DNA of 44,073 bases from contig LDAQ01000085.1 of assembly GCA_001028025.1 (NCBI GenBank), positions 1-44,073 of the forward strand, given 5' to 3'. The number at the start of each line of letters is the position of its first letter. The stretch's first letter is position 1. The notes below the pieces were generated by a model. That model did no database searches. It had not been told where the DNA came from and was given only the letters and a program-made list of their open reading frames with translations. The position numbers were made by a program, and so were the translations under genes. Origin of the DNA: Faecalicatena fissicatena. Lineage in GTDB: Bacteria; Bacillota; Clostridia; Lachnospirales; Lachnospiraceae. This document shows, piece after piece, positions 1 through 8,146 of this stretch.

Positions 1-128
1 ATCCCTGTCATTAAGCGTCCCCGTCCGCGCCGAGGCTAAAGCTCGTCGCTATATCCCGATTTGTGCGGAGAAAATCCGGCGGGGTTGTTTTTTAATGAGA
101 AAAATGAAGCGCTATGAGAAGTGAAAAG

Positions 129-163
129 TCAGATCTTATCGAAGCAGAAATGATAGGATCTGA
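129..163. terminator. Hairpin downstream of the ATPase gene
   Basis: A 12-bp stem (129-140 with 152-163, one G-T pair) with an 11-nt loop lies just past the stop of the minus-strand ATPase gene. Read on the minus strand it is followed by CTTTTC, so it could be a weak terminator. Bases 1-128 hold no gene that I can recognise. Confidence 0.4.
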
Positions 164-177
164 CAAATGTAAAATTT

Positions 178-1575
178 TTAATAATATATATCCCTAAGAG
201 TGAGAAGTTTTACTTCTCCACGTTTACCTGCTTCAAGCAAACCGTCTGTAAATCCCCCTTTTGAGAAAATAAAAAAATGATACTTGCTGCCTTTTCCAAA
301 TACGGATGCATATTTTTTAATAAGATTTAATTCATCCAGACCAATCTTCTCATTACGGTATTTGCATGAACCAATGATATATTCATTTCCTTCCACAGGG
401 GAGCCAATGATATCGATCTGAATCTGCTTCTTTTCTTTCACATCTGTTCCCCACCACTGACCAATCTGATTAAGATTGATGGGAAGGTCCTCAGCATAAT
501 ATAGAAGATAGTCCTGACACATTTTCTCAAAAGTGAGTCCCATATAATCCGAAAAATGTTGTTTGACAGCTTTGGAGTATGTCTTGCTAATCCGTCCTGA
601 ATCAATTGCACTGATATTATTTGGAACAAAGCGGTACCAGAAGCGGAAGAAATTATCTGCAAGCAAATATATAGTCTTTTTCCCTGGTTTTTCAGTGATT
701 GGAGTTTCCTTTTTTACGATTCCTAAATCAACTAACGTTTTAACATATTTTGTAGTAGTAGTATTGCTCTCACCAACCTTTGTACATATTTCATTTAAAC
801 GAGATGCTCCTTCAGCAATTGCTTTAATAATGGCATTATAGATAGCAGGCTCCCGTAATTCCTGTTTCAGGAGGTTTGATGGCTCCTCATAGAGATAGCC
901 GGATCGGTCAAACAGATTGTTAAGCAAAGCATTATCAATATTTTCTCTTATCCCCAATTTATTAATATAGTGAGGTACGCCTCCTGTTATGCCATAGACA
1001 AGAGCATTTTCTTCATTTGAAAGCTCCGGATGGAAAACTGCTGTTTCTTTATAGTCCAGAGGTTCTATCTTGAATTGTCCTGTCCGTCGCCCATACAGAG
1101 GGCTTTCCTGACCAAGCACTTGATTTTCCATAAAACTCATGGAAGAACCACATAAAATCAGAAATAGTTTTGTATGACTCCACTTGTGATCAATTAGATG
1201 TTGGAGCATGGCTGAAATTGCAGGTTTCGCTTTTGCAAGATACGGATACTCATCAATAACAAAAATCAGTCTTTTTTCAGCGGCAAGCGTTGTGATTTCG
1301 TTCAGGGCATCATCATACGTTCTAAAATCCGGTGACGATTCGGCATCGGGTCTTTCATAATTCATAATTGCCTTAGATAGTGACAATAGATTTTCCTGGC
1401 CTGTTGTATTCAATGCAGAAAAGAAAAGAGTCGGTTTATCTTTGCAAAATGCATTGATTAAAGATGTTTTTCCAACACGACGTCTTCCGTAGATTATCAG
1501 GCACTCAAACTGATCATTTTTATAACGGGTATTTAACTTTTGCAGTTCAGTTTCACGACAGTAGAATTTCTCCAT
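178..1575 (-). CDS. AAA ATPase with DUF234-type C-terminal domain
   Basis: 465-residue predicted ATPase of the archaeal-type ATPase_2/DUF234 family. These are stand-alone P-loop proteins, common in gut Firmicutes and Bacteroides, whose function is not well established. Visible motifs are Walker A GRRRVGKTSL about 30 residues in, and Walker B LIFVIDEYPYL near residue 105. A winged-helix-like region follows (SRLNEICTKVGESNTTTTKYVKTL split across it), and the C-terminus carries a nuclease-like D...CKYR signature (QIDIIGS then GSCKYR). The start at 1575 is chosen because GGAGGTG lies 8 nt upstream; the in-frame ATG at 1614 has no ribosome binding site. The gene stands alone, and its promoter region has short direct repeats. 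It is probably unrelated to the sugar locus. DNA or nucleotide processing is possible but not shown. Confidence 0.85.
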   Translation of the reverse strand: MEKFYCRETELQKLNTRYKNDQFECLIIYGRRRVGKTSLINAFCKDKPTLFFSALNTTGQENLLSLSKAIMNYERPDAESSPDFRTYDDALNEITTLAAEKRLIFVIDEYPYLAKAKPAISAMLQHLIDHKWSHTKLFLILCGSSMSFMENQVLGQESPLYGRRTGQFKIEPLDYKETAVFHPELSNEENALVYGITGGVPHYINKLGIRENIDNALLNNLFDRSGYLYEEPSNLLKQELREPAIYNAIIKAIAEGASRLNEICTKVGESNTTTTKYVKTLVDLGIVKKETPITEKPGKKTIYLLADNFFRFWYRFVPNNISAIDSGRISKTYSKAVKQHFSDYMGLTFEKMCQDYLLYYAEDLPINLNQIGQWWGTDVKEKKQIQIDIIGSPVEGNEYIIGSCKYRNEKIGLDELNLIKKYASVFGKGSKYHFFIFSKGGFTDGLLEAGKRGEVKLLTLRDIYY

Positions 1576-1620
1576 TTCTAAGCACCTCCATTTTGTTGCT
1601 TGAGATAATAGCACTTACGT

Positions 1621-1656
1621 GATAATGTTACTTACGATAATGTTACTCGTGAGTAA
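1621..1656. promoter_or_regulatory. Direct repeat plus palindrome upstream of the ATPase gene
   Basis: GATAATGTTACT occurs at 1621-1632 and again at 1636-1647 (15-bp period). The second copy runs into the perfect palindrome TTACTCGTGAGTAA at 1643-1656. The cluster sits 45-80 bp upstream of the ATPase start, where an operator would be expected. That it is an operator is inferred from position and symmetry only. Confidence 0.4.
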
Positions 1657-1682
1657 GTTTGTCTCTATGTTACACTGGAATG

Positions 1683-1704
1683 AAAAAATAATCAAGGGAT
1701 TATT
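1683..1704 (-). terminator. Intrinsic terminator of the oxidoreductase gene
   Basis: A 7-bp stem (AATAATC at 1687-1693 with GATTATT at 1698-1704, loop of 4). On the minus strand a run of T follows directly. It lies about 125 bp past the stop of the minus-strand Gfo/Idh/MocA gene. Confidence 0.5.
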
Positions 1705-1829
1705 CTGAGATATTCCATTTTATTTTTGCTATGACAACAATAATTAATGATATAAAATTTACCTGCAGCACCACCTGGAGCAACAATTAAGGAGCAGCTC
1801 AATTTCATCATGGAAAAGTGCAAAGATGA

Positions 1830-3074
1830 TTATAATTCAATAACCTTTCCCCCATTCACTCTGGACTCTTCCGCCGCAAAAGCCATTTCATGCCCCATCA
1901 AAGACAGCCGTGCACTATACATAAGGCTTTCCTCACCGGGATTTCTCAGTGCGTTTGTAAATGTCTCCATAATACATTCATCACCACCGGAATGTAATGT
2001 CGTTGGAGTGTTTACATGTACCGTCATTTCATTTCCTGATGCAAAATCTTTGATTACAAAGCGGTCGTCTTCCAGACAGCCTTCGATTTCGCCCCTGGTT
2101 CCCATAATCTTTGTCTGGCGGATGATATCCACAGTAAATGCTGATGCCTGCCATGAGGCTGTAATTCCACCTTCGTATTCCATATTTACAACCTGATGGT
2201 CTGGTACGTTATTATCACAATGATAAACACATCTTGCATATGGTGTTGTCAGTAAATATGCCAGAAAAGCATCATTGTCTTCTGTACGTTTAATGATATC
2301 CCGAAAGTTCTTACGGAGTTTTCTGTCTTCCAGATATTTATATGCTGAGTACATACATGTCTTATTATGTGGGCAATACTCGCAACGGTCTGCTGCTCCC
2401 TCCGGGGCGTTTTCCGGTTTGAAATAAGACAAAGAACCAAAAGAGGAAATCTTCCTGCATTTTTTTCCTCCCAGCAGATAATTCATAATATCTGTATCAT
2501 GGCTGCATTTTGCTACAATCATAGGTGTGGTCTCTTCACTGTTTCTCCAGTTCCCCCGGACATAGCTGTGTGCAAAATGCCAGTATCCGATATTTTCGAT
2601 GTGATGAATAGACTGAACCGCCCCTATTTTCCCTTCATCTATCACCTGTTTCATAGCACGGAAAAATGGAGTATGCCGTAATACATGGCAGACCATTACA
2701 AGCGTACCCTTTTGTTCTGCGGCCATAACAATCTCTCTTGTTTTTTCTGCCGTCTCTGCCATGGGCTTTTCCAAAAGCAGATTGTACCCTTTGGCTATAG
2801 CCGCCATTGCAGGCTCGTAGTGCTGCCGGTCCTGAGTCGCTATAATGATTCCATCCAACTCATAATTTTTTTCTAACATCTCTCTCCAATCTATAAATCG
2901 ATCACTCTGTGGAATTTGATGCATGTCAGAAAAAACATTTCTCCGTTCCTCCAATGGCTCTGCTGCACATACAAATTTTACCTCTGCCGGATATTTTAAT
3001 GCGTATGGCGCATAGCAGTTAGCCCCGCGTTCTCCGGCTCCAATCAAACCTAATTTAATCTGTCTCATAATCAA
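1830..3074 (-). CDS. Gfo/Idh/MocA family oxidoreductase
   Basis: 414-residue NAD(P)-dependent sugar or sugar-acid dehydrogenase family member, predicted to be cytoplasmic. The N-terminal Rossmann motif is LGLIGAGERG, followed by the family signature LLEKPMAET (the EKP motif contributing the catalytic lysine) around residue 100. The C-terminal half has the substrate-domain helix with KCSHDTDIMNYLLG. It also has a Cys cluster CEYCPHNKTC near residue 235, seen in a subset of the family and possibly metal binding. AGGAGG is 6 nt upstream of the TTG at 3074 and 12 nt upstream of the ATG at 3068, so either may start the protein. It is transcribed away from an AraC regulator at the edge of the glycan locus, so it probably oxidises or epimerises an imported sugar. 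The exact substrate is unknown. Confidence 0.88.
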   Translation of the reverse strand: MIMRQIKLGLIGAGERGANCYAPYALKYPAEVKFVCAAEPLEERRNVFSDMHQIPQSDRFIDWREMLEKNYELDGIIIATQDRQHYEPAMAAIAKGYNLLLEKPMAETAEKTREIVMAAEQKGTLVMVCHVLRHTPFFRAMKQVIDEGKIGAVQSIHHIENIGYWHFAHSYVRGNWRNSEETTPMIVAKCSHDTDIMNYLLGGKKCRKISSFGSLSYFKPENAPEGAADRCEYCPHNKTCMYSAYKYLEDRKLRKNFRDIIKRTEDNDAFLAYLLTTPYARCVYHCDNNVPDHQVVNMEYEGGITASWQASAFTVDIIRQTKIMGTRGEIEGCLEDDRFVIKDFASGNEMTVHVNTPTTLHSGGDECIMETFTNALRNPGEESLMYSARLSLMGHEMAFAAEESRVNGGKVIEL

Positions 3075-3110
3075 ATATGTCCTCCTTACTGACCCTGATA
3101 AAAGTATTTA

Positions 3111-3206
3111 TTCCCGCGGGTAATAAGTTAAAGTTGAGCTTGCTCAGCCTTGGCGGCTGCCGCGGGAGTCAAAGCCCCCAAAGTTCGCTGTGAGGTCTTT
3201 GGTTTG
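3111..3206. repeat. Intergenic repeat, copy A
   Basis: A ~95-bp segment with blocks TTCCCGCGGG, TTGGCGGCTGC, TTCGC and GTGAGGTCTTTGGTTT, in the same order and similar spacing as 15698-15794. It is GC-rich with internal inverted repeats (CCCGCGG at both ends of the first half). It lies between the divergent oxidoreductase and AraC genes. No protein is encoded. Confidence 0.5.
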
Positions 3207-3290
3207 TACTATTATGATATAGCGAAGCAAACAGGTATGTAAATATATAGGATTGGTTTACAATAGCACTAAATTTTGTTCTTTCATTTA

Positions 3291-3319
3291 TTTACAAAGT
3301 TAAATATAATCAGTACAAT
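3291..3319 (+). promoter_or_regulatory. Predicted promoter of the AraC regulator gene
   Basis: TTTACA at 3291-3296 and TACAAT at 3314-3319 are separated by 17 nt, close to the sigma-A consensus. The predicted start would fall near 3326, so the hairpin repeat at 3325-3387 would be in the 5' leader. On the opposite strand TTTACA (3238-3243) and TATATC (3216-3221), 16 nt apart, could serve the oxidoreductase gene. Confidence 0.5.
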
Positions 3320-3324
3320 ATTGT

Positions 3325-3387
3325 ATACCAAGGGGCATCTCGTGACGTATGCCCTCACTGGTGGATCTGCGGCTGCCGCAGAATAAT
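3325..3387. repeat. Two-hairpin mini-repeat, copy 1
   Basis: About 63 bp with two small stems: GGCA...TGCC, then CTGCGG-CTG-CCGCAG. It matches the element at 24822-24887 in block order and spacing (CCAA.GGCA, CGT.AC, ATGCC, TGCGG). Together they look like members of a short non-coding repeat family. Confidence 0.45.
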
Positions 3388-3418
3388 GTTTACAAGATGG
3401 GAAAAGGAGATATGTAAG

Positions 3419-4270
3419 GTGACAAAATACCAAAACAGCCAGGAGGATGGAGGAACTTATGAACAGTTTCAAACAAATCCAAATTTTCCGGTAACGTATC
3501 ATTTTGCAGAAACTTTGAAGAGCAGTATAACGCCGGCACACTGGCATGAGCATATTGAACTGCTGTGTGTCATCCAGGGTGAACTGCGTATCTATGTAAA
3601 AGGCAGGGTTTTTGAAGCTGTCAAAGGGGATCTGGTGGTGATAAATCCCGGTGAAACCCATTCTATTCCGGAAAGAACCAGGGACAGCCTGTATGAATGC
3701 CTTATACCGCACAAAGCTCTGTACGATAAGATGGGGATCCCCGTGGAAAAATATATGATAGAGAACCATATTCAGGATGAGAAATATACCGACGATTTTA
3801 ATCAGATTATGAGGATACTGAGCGACAAACCACAGTTTTATGAAGCTAGAGTACAATTAATTCTGCTGGAGCTTTTGCTCGATTTGATGCAAAACCATGG
3901 CAAGGTATCGGAACCTTTTAAAAGAACTTCAGAATCTTCAGGAGAGCGTATGGTGAAGCAGGTAATTGAATACATGCAGAAAAATTATGTACATCCCATC
4001 TCCACGGAAGATGTTTGTCAATATTTAAACTTTGACAAGTCTTATATCTGTAACAAATTTAAGCAGATTACCGGCACAACGATGATAAATTTTCTTAATA
4101 TGATACGCTGCGAACACGCCCGGGAACTTCTGCTGCTTGGAAAATTAAGTGTTTCAGAGTGCGCTTCCCTAAGCGGTTTTCAGCACTTTCCATATTTTAC
4201 GAAAACTTATAAGCGCTATATGGGAGAGCTGCCGAGTGCCACTTTTCACAGTGGTCATGCAGATTCCTGA
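3419..4270 (+). CDS. AraC-family transcriptional regulator with cupin sensor domain
   Basis: 283-residue cytoplasmic regulator. The N-terminal cupin carries HWHEHIELLCVIQGELRIYV and GDLVVINPGETHSI, the usual sugar-binding barrel. The C-terminal AraC domain (about the last 100 residues) has both helix-turn-helix units, the second read as SVSECASLSGFQHFPYFTKTYKRYMG. I prefer the GTG at 3419 because AAGGAG lies 9 nt upstream; the in-frame ATG at 3386 has no ribosome binding site. It is divergent from the oxidoreductase gene and directly upstream of the ABC permeases, so it may control either. Its operator could not be identified, and the permease promoter instead carries the box assigned below to the YesN-like regulator. 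Confidence 0.88.
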   Translation: MTKYQNSQEDGGTYEQFQTNPNFPVTYHFAETLKSSITPAHWHEHIELLCVIQGELRIYVKGRVFEAVKGDLVVINPGETHSIPERTRDSLYECLIPHKALYDKMGIPVEKYMIENHIQDEKYTDDFNQIMRILSDKPQFYEARVQLILLELLLDLMQNHGKVSEPFKRTSESSGERMVKQVIEYMQKNYVHPISTEDVCQYLNFDKSYICNKFKQITGTTMINFLNMIRCEHARELLLLGKLSVSECASLSGFQHFPYFTKTYKRYMGELPSATFHSGHADS

Positions 4271-4346
4271 ATTTGACTTTTATGATATCTGACTTTTACT
4301 ATGAGGTATTAACCTAAGAATTGTGTTCAAAAAATAAACAAAAGAA

Positions 4347-4409
4347 CCAAAAATAATGCTCCCGGTGCTAAAATTATGTTCCCCCAATCATGAAAATTGA
4401 TTTTATAAT
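4347..4409 (+). promoter_or_regulatory. YesN-type box and promoter of the permease operon (box 1 of 5)
   Basis: Direct half-sites CCAAAAATAATG (from 4347) and GCTAAAATTATG (from 4367), 20 bp apart, are followed by CCCCC and the -10 TATAAT at 4404-4409. The G of GCTAAAA is exactly 37 nt before the -10, as at the four other boxes. No good -35 is present, which fits an activator-dependent promoter. Confidence 0.75.
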
Positions 4410-4442
4410 AAAATCAGGATAAAGAAGAGGAGGAAAGAATCT

Positions 4443-5327
4443 ATGAAAAGTTTCTATTCGAAACGAGCTAAACTGGTATTTATTCTACCGGGATTTATTT
4501 TATTTACAGTGTTTGTAATCTATTCAATTATACCCTGCTTCATTATGAGCCTCCAGAACCATAATGGTGCGGCGTCACTTGGATGGGTAGGGGTTGAGAA
4601 TTATATTACGACATTAACATCACCGGCTTTCTGGGCGGCACATAAAAATACATATTGGCTTCTTGCCTTAGAACTGCTGATTGGTATTCCACTGTCACTT
4701 TTGCTGGCGCTGATGCTGGATCGTGCGGGAAAGGTTGCAAAGGCCGTTTACCGGTTCGCGGCGTTGTTCCCAATTATATTATCTGTTGCCGTTGTCGGTA
4801 AGTTCTTTGTATTGGGAATCTTTGATACGAATGTAGGCCTTTTGAATTCGGTTTTAAATGCTGTGGGACTGGAAAATCTTACAAGATCGTGGCTGTCAGA
4901 TCCAAAGACGGTTATGACATGTATTGCGGTTGCCTATATCTGGCAGTATTTGGGAATGAACTCCCTGCTGTTCTATACAGGAATCCGTACGATTCCGGCG
5001 GAATTCTATGAAGCAGCATTGATCGACGGAGCAGGTTTTTTAAAGGCAAGTCTTAAGATTACCCTTCCTTTGCTGCAGGATGTATTCAAATATGTCCTGA
5101 TTGGGGCAACAATTGGTACTATGGGAATGTATTCCCAAATTGCCATTATGACGAAAGGTGGTCCTGGAAGAGCATCCAGAACGGTAATTTATGAAATGGT
5201 TTATCAGGCATTTCAAACCAGCAGGTTTGGATATGGCTGTGCCATCACAGTGTTGTTCCTGATTGAATGTGTCTTCTGGGCTTTTATCATTAACAAGTTC
5301 GTTGCACGTGAGCCGATTGAGTACTAG
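4443..5327 (+). CDS. Sugar ABC transporter permease, LplB/UgpA type
   Basis: 294-residue inner-membrane permease with about six transmembrane helices, the first being LVFILPGFILFTVFVIYSII at residues 11-30. The cytoplasmic EAA loop that contacts the ATPase reads FYEAALIDGAGFLKASLKIT followed by LPLLQ, near residue 185. It forms the importer channel with the next gene, which starts 13 nt after this stop. AGGAGG precedes the ATG. No ATP-binding subunit is encoded in the window. As in many Firmicutes oligosaccharide importers, a shared MsmX-type ATPase elsewhere probably energises it. Expression should come from the box at 4347-4409. Confidence 0.93.
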   Translation: MKSFYSKRAKLVFILPGFILFTVFVIYSIIPCFIMSLQNHNGAASLGWVGVENYITTLTSPAFWAAHKNTYWLLALELLIGIPLSLLLALMLDRAGKVAKAVYRFAALFPIILSVAVVGKFFVLGIFDTNVGLLNSVLNAVGLENLTRSWLSDPKTVMTCIAVAYIWQYLGMNSLLFYTGIRTIPAEFYEAALIDGAGFLKASLKITLPLLQDVFKYVLIGATIGTMGMYSQIAIMTKGGPGRASRTVIYEMVYQAFQTSRFGYGCAITVLFLIECVFWAFIINKFVAREPIEY

Positions 5328-5340
5328 GGGAGGTTACAGG

Positions 5341-6180
5341 ATGAAGAATAAAATGGGAATAAAAGTTGGCCGTGGGATCAGAGATGCAATATTGATCATT
5401 TTTGCAATATTGTTTATACTTCCTTTATACTGGATGTTTTCACTGTCCCTAAAAGATGCAATGCAGGCGGCAGGTCAGCCCTGGGCAATACCAGATGGAC
5501 TGCATTTTGAAAACTTTGCAGGAGCATGGAATCGGATTGATATTCCGAATCTGGTAAAAAACAGCTTTATCTATACTGCAGGTTCTGTGTTATTATGTCT
5601 TTTGCTCAGCGTTATGGTTGCTTATGCAATTACAAGGATGCGTATGAAACATTCAGATTCAATCAGACTGTATTTTACAATTGGCATGCTGGTTCCGATT
5701 GCTGTCATGATGATTCCGGTGTACCGTCTGGTTATGACACTTGGATTAAAAGGAACATCCTGGTCATTGATTCTGCCTTATGCGGCATTTACTATGGCAA
5801 GTGCGATTCTGATGATATGTGCTTTCTTCCGCAGTATTCCGATAGAAATGGAAGAGGCGGCGGCCATTGATGGCTGTAATGTATACAGAACCTTTATAAG
5901 CATTATGGTTCCAATGGTGAAACCGGCACTTTTTACACAGGGAATGATGATATATATCACGAACTGGAATGAATACGCATTGGCGAGTATTCTGGCAATG
6001 GGCGAAGATATGAGAAGTATTCCGCTTGCACTGGATTTGTTCTTTGGTCAGTTCGATCTTACAAACTGGGGCGAAGTTGGTGCGGCGGTTGCGATTACAT
6101 CTCTTCCTGTAATCCTTGTATTCATGTTCTGTAATAAGCAGATTGAGCAGGCAATGGCTGGCTCTTCCGGATTAAAATAG
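5341..6180 (+). CDS. Carbohydrate ABC transporter permease, UgpE/YtcP type
   Basis: 279-residue second permease of the importer. It has an N-terminal helix (LIIFAILFILPLYWMFSLSL) followed by about five more. The EAA motif is MEEAAAIDGCNVYRTFISIM, then VPMVKPAL, about 190 residues in. The start at 5341 (MKNKMGIKVG) is supported by GGGAGG 7 nt upstream; the longer reading frame back to 5263 overlaps the previous gene and is not credible. It is co-transcribed with the upstream permease. The substrate-binding partner is encoded separately at 9531, under a matching promoter box. Confidence 0.93.
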   Translation: MKNKMGIKVGRGIRDAILIIFAILFILPLYWMFSLSLKDAMQAAGQPWAIPDGLHFENFAGAWNRIDIPNLVKNSFIYTAGSVLLCLLLSVMVAYAITRMRMKHSDSIRLYFTIGMLVPIAVMMIPVYRLVMTLGLKGTSWSLILPYAAFTMASAILMICAFFRSIPIEMEEAAAIDGCNVYRTFISIMVPMVKPALFTQGMMIYITNWNEYALASILAMGEDMRSIPLALDLFFGQFDLTNWGEVGAAVAITSLPVILVFMFCNKQIEQAMAGSSGLK

Positions 6181-6201
6181 TCAGGGCAATATAAAATTAA
6201 A

Positions 6202-6231
6202 TTGACAGCTTCATGCATAGATTGATAAAAT
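6202..6231 (+). promoter_or_regulatory. Predicted sigma-A promoter of the two-component operon
   Basis: TTGACA (6202-6207) and TAAAAT (6226-6231) are separated by 18 nt, about 100 bp upstream of the kinase gene. Unlike the regulated promoters of the locus it has a consensus -35 and lacks the CCAAAA/GCTAAAA box, suggesting basal, independent expression of the sensor pair. Confidence 0.5.
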
Positions 6232-6328
6232 ATTCTGTGTATGCAGCTGTTTTTTATGATATAGTAATCTCTGTTTTCTATAACATAAAATCTCTGATAA
6301 TTTGTGTTTGGGGAAATGAGGGGAATCT

Positions 6329-8146
6329 ATGAAAAAGCGGATGAAATTAAGAAATACTATTTTGATTACGATCATAATGATCACGGCGATCATTGTACTG
6401 ATTTTAGGATATGTTTCCAGTCGTCAGTTTGAAGAACTGTTAACGGAACGCATGGTAGATGACTATCAGGAAACCGTGAATACGATGCGAAAAAATGTAG
6501 AAACACTGATCACGTATACACAGGATTTTACAAAGTATATGTCTCTGGATGAGGATGTACTGGAAACAATTATCGAATATCAAAATATGGATAAAAGCAG
6601 CATATTGAATCGGATGGCGATGAAACAAAAATGGGATATGCTCAGTCAGCGGCTGATCTTTTCCACATCGATGATCTATAGTCTGGAAATCTATTCAGGG
6701 GAGACTATGGTGTATAGTTACTATGATGATCCGACGGTGAATGATACAAAGAATGTTCCCGATGAAATTCTAAGAATGGCAAACGCGCAGAGTCCGCCGA
6801 TATGGACAGATTTATTGACACTTAGACAATACCGGTCTTATGTAAAGAAACCTGACTATGGTTTTGCTGTGGTGAAATCGGTAAGTAATGAATCTATGGG
6901 AAAAGTCGGGGTAATTGCAGTATATGTCCGGGAATCCAGTTTTGCAGATATATTAAAGCCTATAAATGAAGAACAAAAGAATACATTTTATCTGGTAAAT
7001 GGTGATAATAACATTGTGTCTGCAGTAAATAAAAAGGATCTCTACAAGAGAGCCGATGTTTCACTGGGACTTACAACCGAAGAATATGAGAAGTGTATGC
7101 AGGATGGAGTCCTTTTAAAAGAGGAGAAGGGGCAGGAACCACTTCTGTATGTAAGCAGAATGATTGGGGAGAATGGCTTAAAACTGGTCTGCGAGACTAC
7201 AATGGAAGAACTTGGGAGGCAGCAGAGGAGTTTAAAGCTTTTTATTGGAATCGTGATGCTTTTATCTGTAATATTGGCTGCTGTCAGTGCATGGTTTGTG
7301 TCGGGCAGGGTGACAAAACCGTTGGGAGAGCTGATGGGAATTATGGAGAGGATCACAACTGAAGATAAAAACAGCCATCTCCGTTTCCCGGACGGAAATA
7401 CAGGAGAAATCGGCATTTTGGGCAACCGGTTTAACGAACTTATGGACGAACTGGATGCATCTATGCAGCAGATATATCAGGAGCAGCGGCAGAGGCGGCA
7501 TAATGAAGTGCGCTTATTGCAGGCACAGATTGTTCCTCATTTTCTATATAATACGATGGGAATTATATCTTCTTTTATTAAGCTTGGTATGCCGGAAAAG
7601 GCGCTTACAACAATTCAGAACCTGGTAAGTTTCTATCGGCTTTCCCTTTCGTCTGGAAAAGAAATTATTTCAATAAAAGAAGAGGTGGAATTAACACGCA
7701 ACTATATAGAATTACAACAGCTTCGTTATATTGAGTATATGGAATACACGATTGAGTGTGATAAAGATACGGAAGAAGTCTGGATACCAAAACTGACCAT
7801 ACAGCCATTGGTGGAGAATGTACTGCATCATGGGCTAAAGCCGAACGGGGAAAAATGTCGGATCCATATCAGTGTTATAGCCGACAATCCAAATGAGATG
7901 TTAAAAATCAGTGTTTATGATAATGGTGCAGGTATTAAAGCGGAAAGGCTGGAGCAGCTGCGCCAGAGTCTGGAAACTGGGAAAAGTATTACGAAATCAT
8001 TTGGGATTCTGAACATTCACCAGAGGTTAAAGCTGATATATGGTGACGAATATCACATGGAGATCGATAGCCAGGAAGGAGAATATACACGATTCAGTTT
8101 GCATTTGCCATTGAAGGACGGTGAGGAAGGGGAAAAACATGTATAA
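6329..8146 (+). CDS. Sensor histidine kinase, YesM/LytS-like (His_kinase family)
   Basis: 605-residue membrane kinase. TM1 is at about residues 10-29, an extracellular sensor region (probably Cache-type) at 30-300, and TM2 at about 303-324. A HAMP linker follows, then the His_kinase domain with phospho-acceptor His404 in QAQIVPHFLYN, and an HATPase_c domain with N-box LTIQPLVENVLHHG (Asn497). This architecture is typical of YesM kinases that sense oligosaccharides or a sugar-bound binding protein and phosphorylate an AraC-type response regulator. The partner gene overlaps its last 8 nt. A GAGGGG ribosome binding site precedes the ATG. The ligand is unknown. The adjacent importer suggests that the glycan product, or the sugar-loaded binding protein, is the signal. 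Confidence 0.92.
   Translation: MKKRMKLRNTILITIIMITAIIVLILGYVSSRQFEELLTERMVDDYQETVNTMRKNVETLITYTQDFTKYMSLDEDVLETIIEYQNMDKSSILNRMAMKQKWDMLSQRLIFSTSMIYSLEIYSGETMVYSYYDDPTVNDTKNVPDEILRMANAQSPPIWTDLLTLRQYRSYVKKPDYGFAVVKSVSNESMGKVGVIAVYVRESSFADILKPINEEQKNTFYLVNGDNNIVSAVNKKDLYKRADVSLGLTTEEYEKCMQDGVLLKEEKGQEPLLYVSRMIGENGLKLVCETTMEELGRQQRSLKLFIGIVMLLSVILAAVSAWFVSGRVTKPLGELMGIMERITTEDKNSHLRFPDGNTGEIGILGNRFNELMDELDASMQQIYQEQRQRRHNEVRLLQAQIVPHFLYNTMGIISSFIKLGMPEKALTTIQNLVSFYRLSLSSGKEIISIKEEVELTRNYIELQQLRYIEYMEYTIECDKDTEEVWIPKLTIQPLVENVLHHGLKPNGEKCRIHISVIADNPNEMLKISVYDNGAGIKAERLEQLRQSLETGKSITKSFGILNIHQRLKLIYGDEYHMEIDSQEGEYTRFSLHLPLKDGEEGEKHV

Noticed and set aside
1..128. Possible third copy of the 3111/15698 repeat family (GAGGCTAAAGCTCGTCGC)
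   Set aside because: Only a short, degenerate stretch matches, and the block order cannot be confirmed at the window edge.
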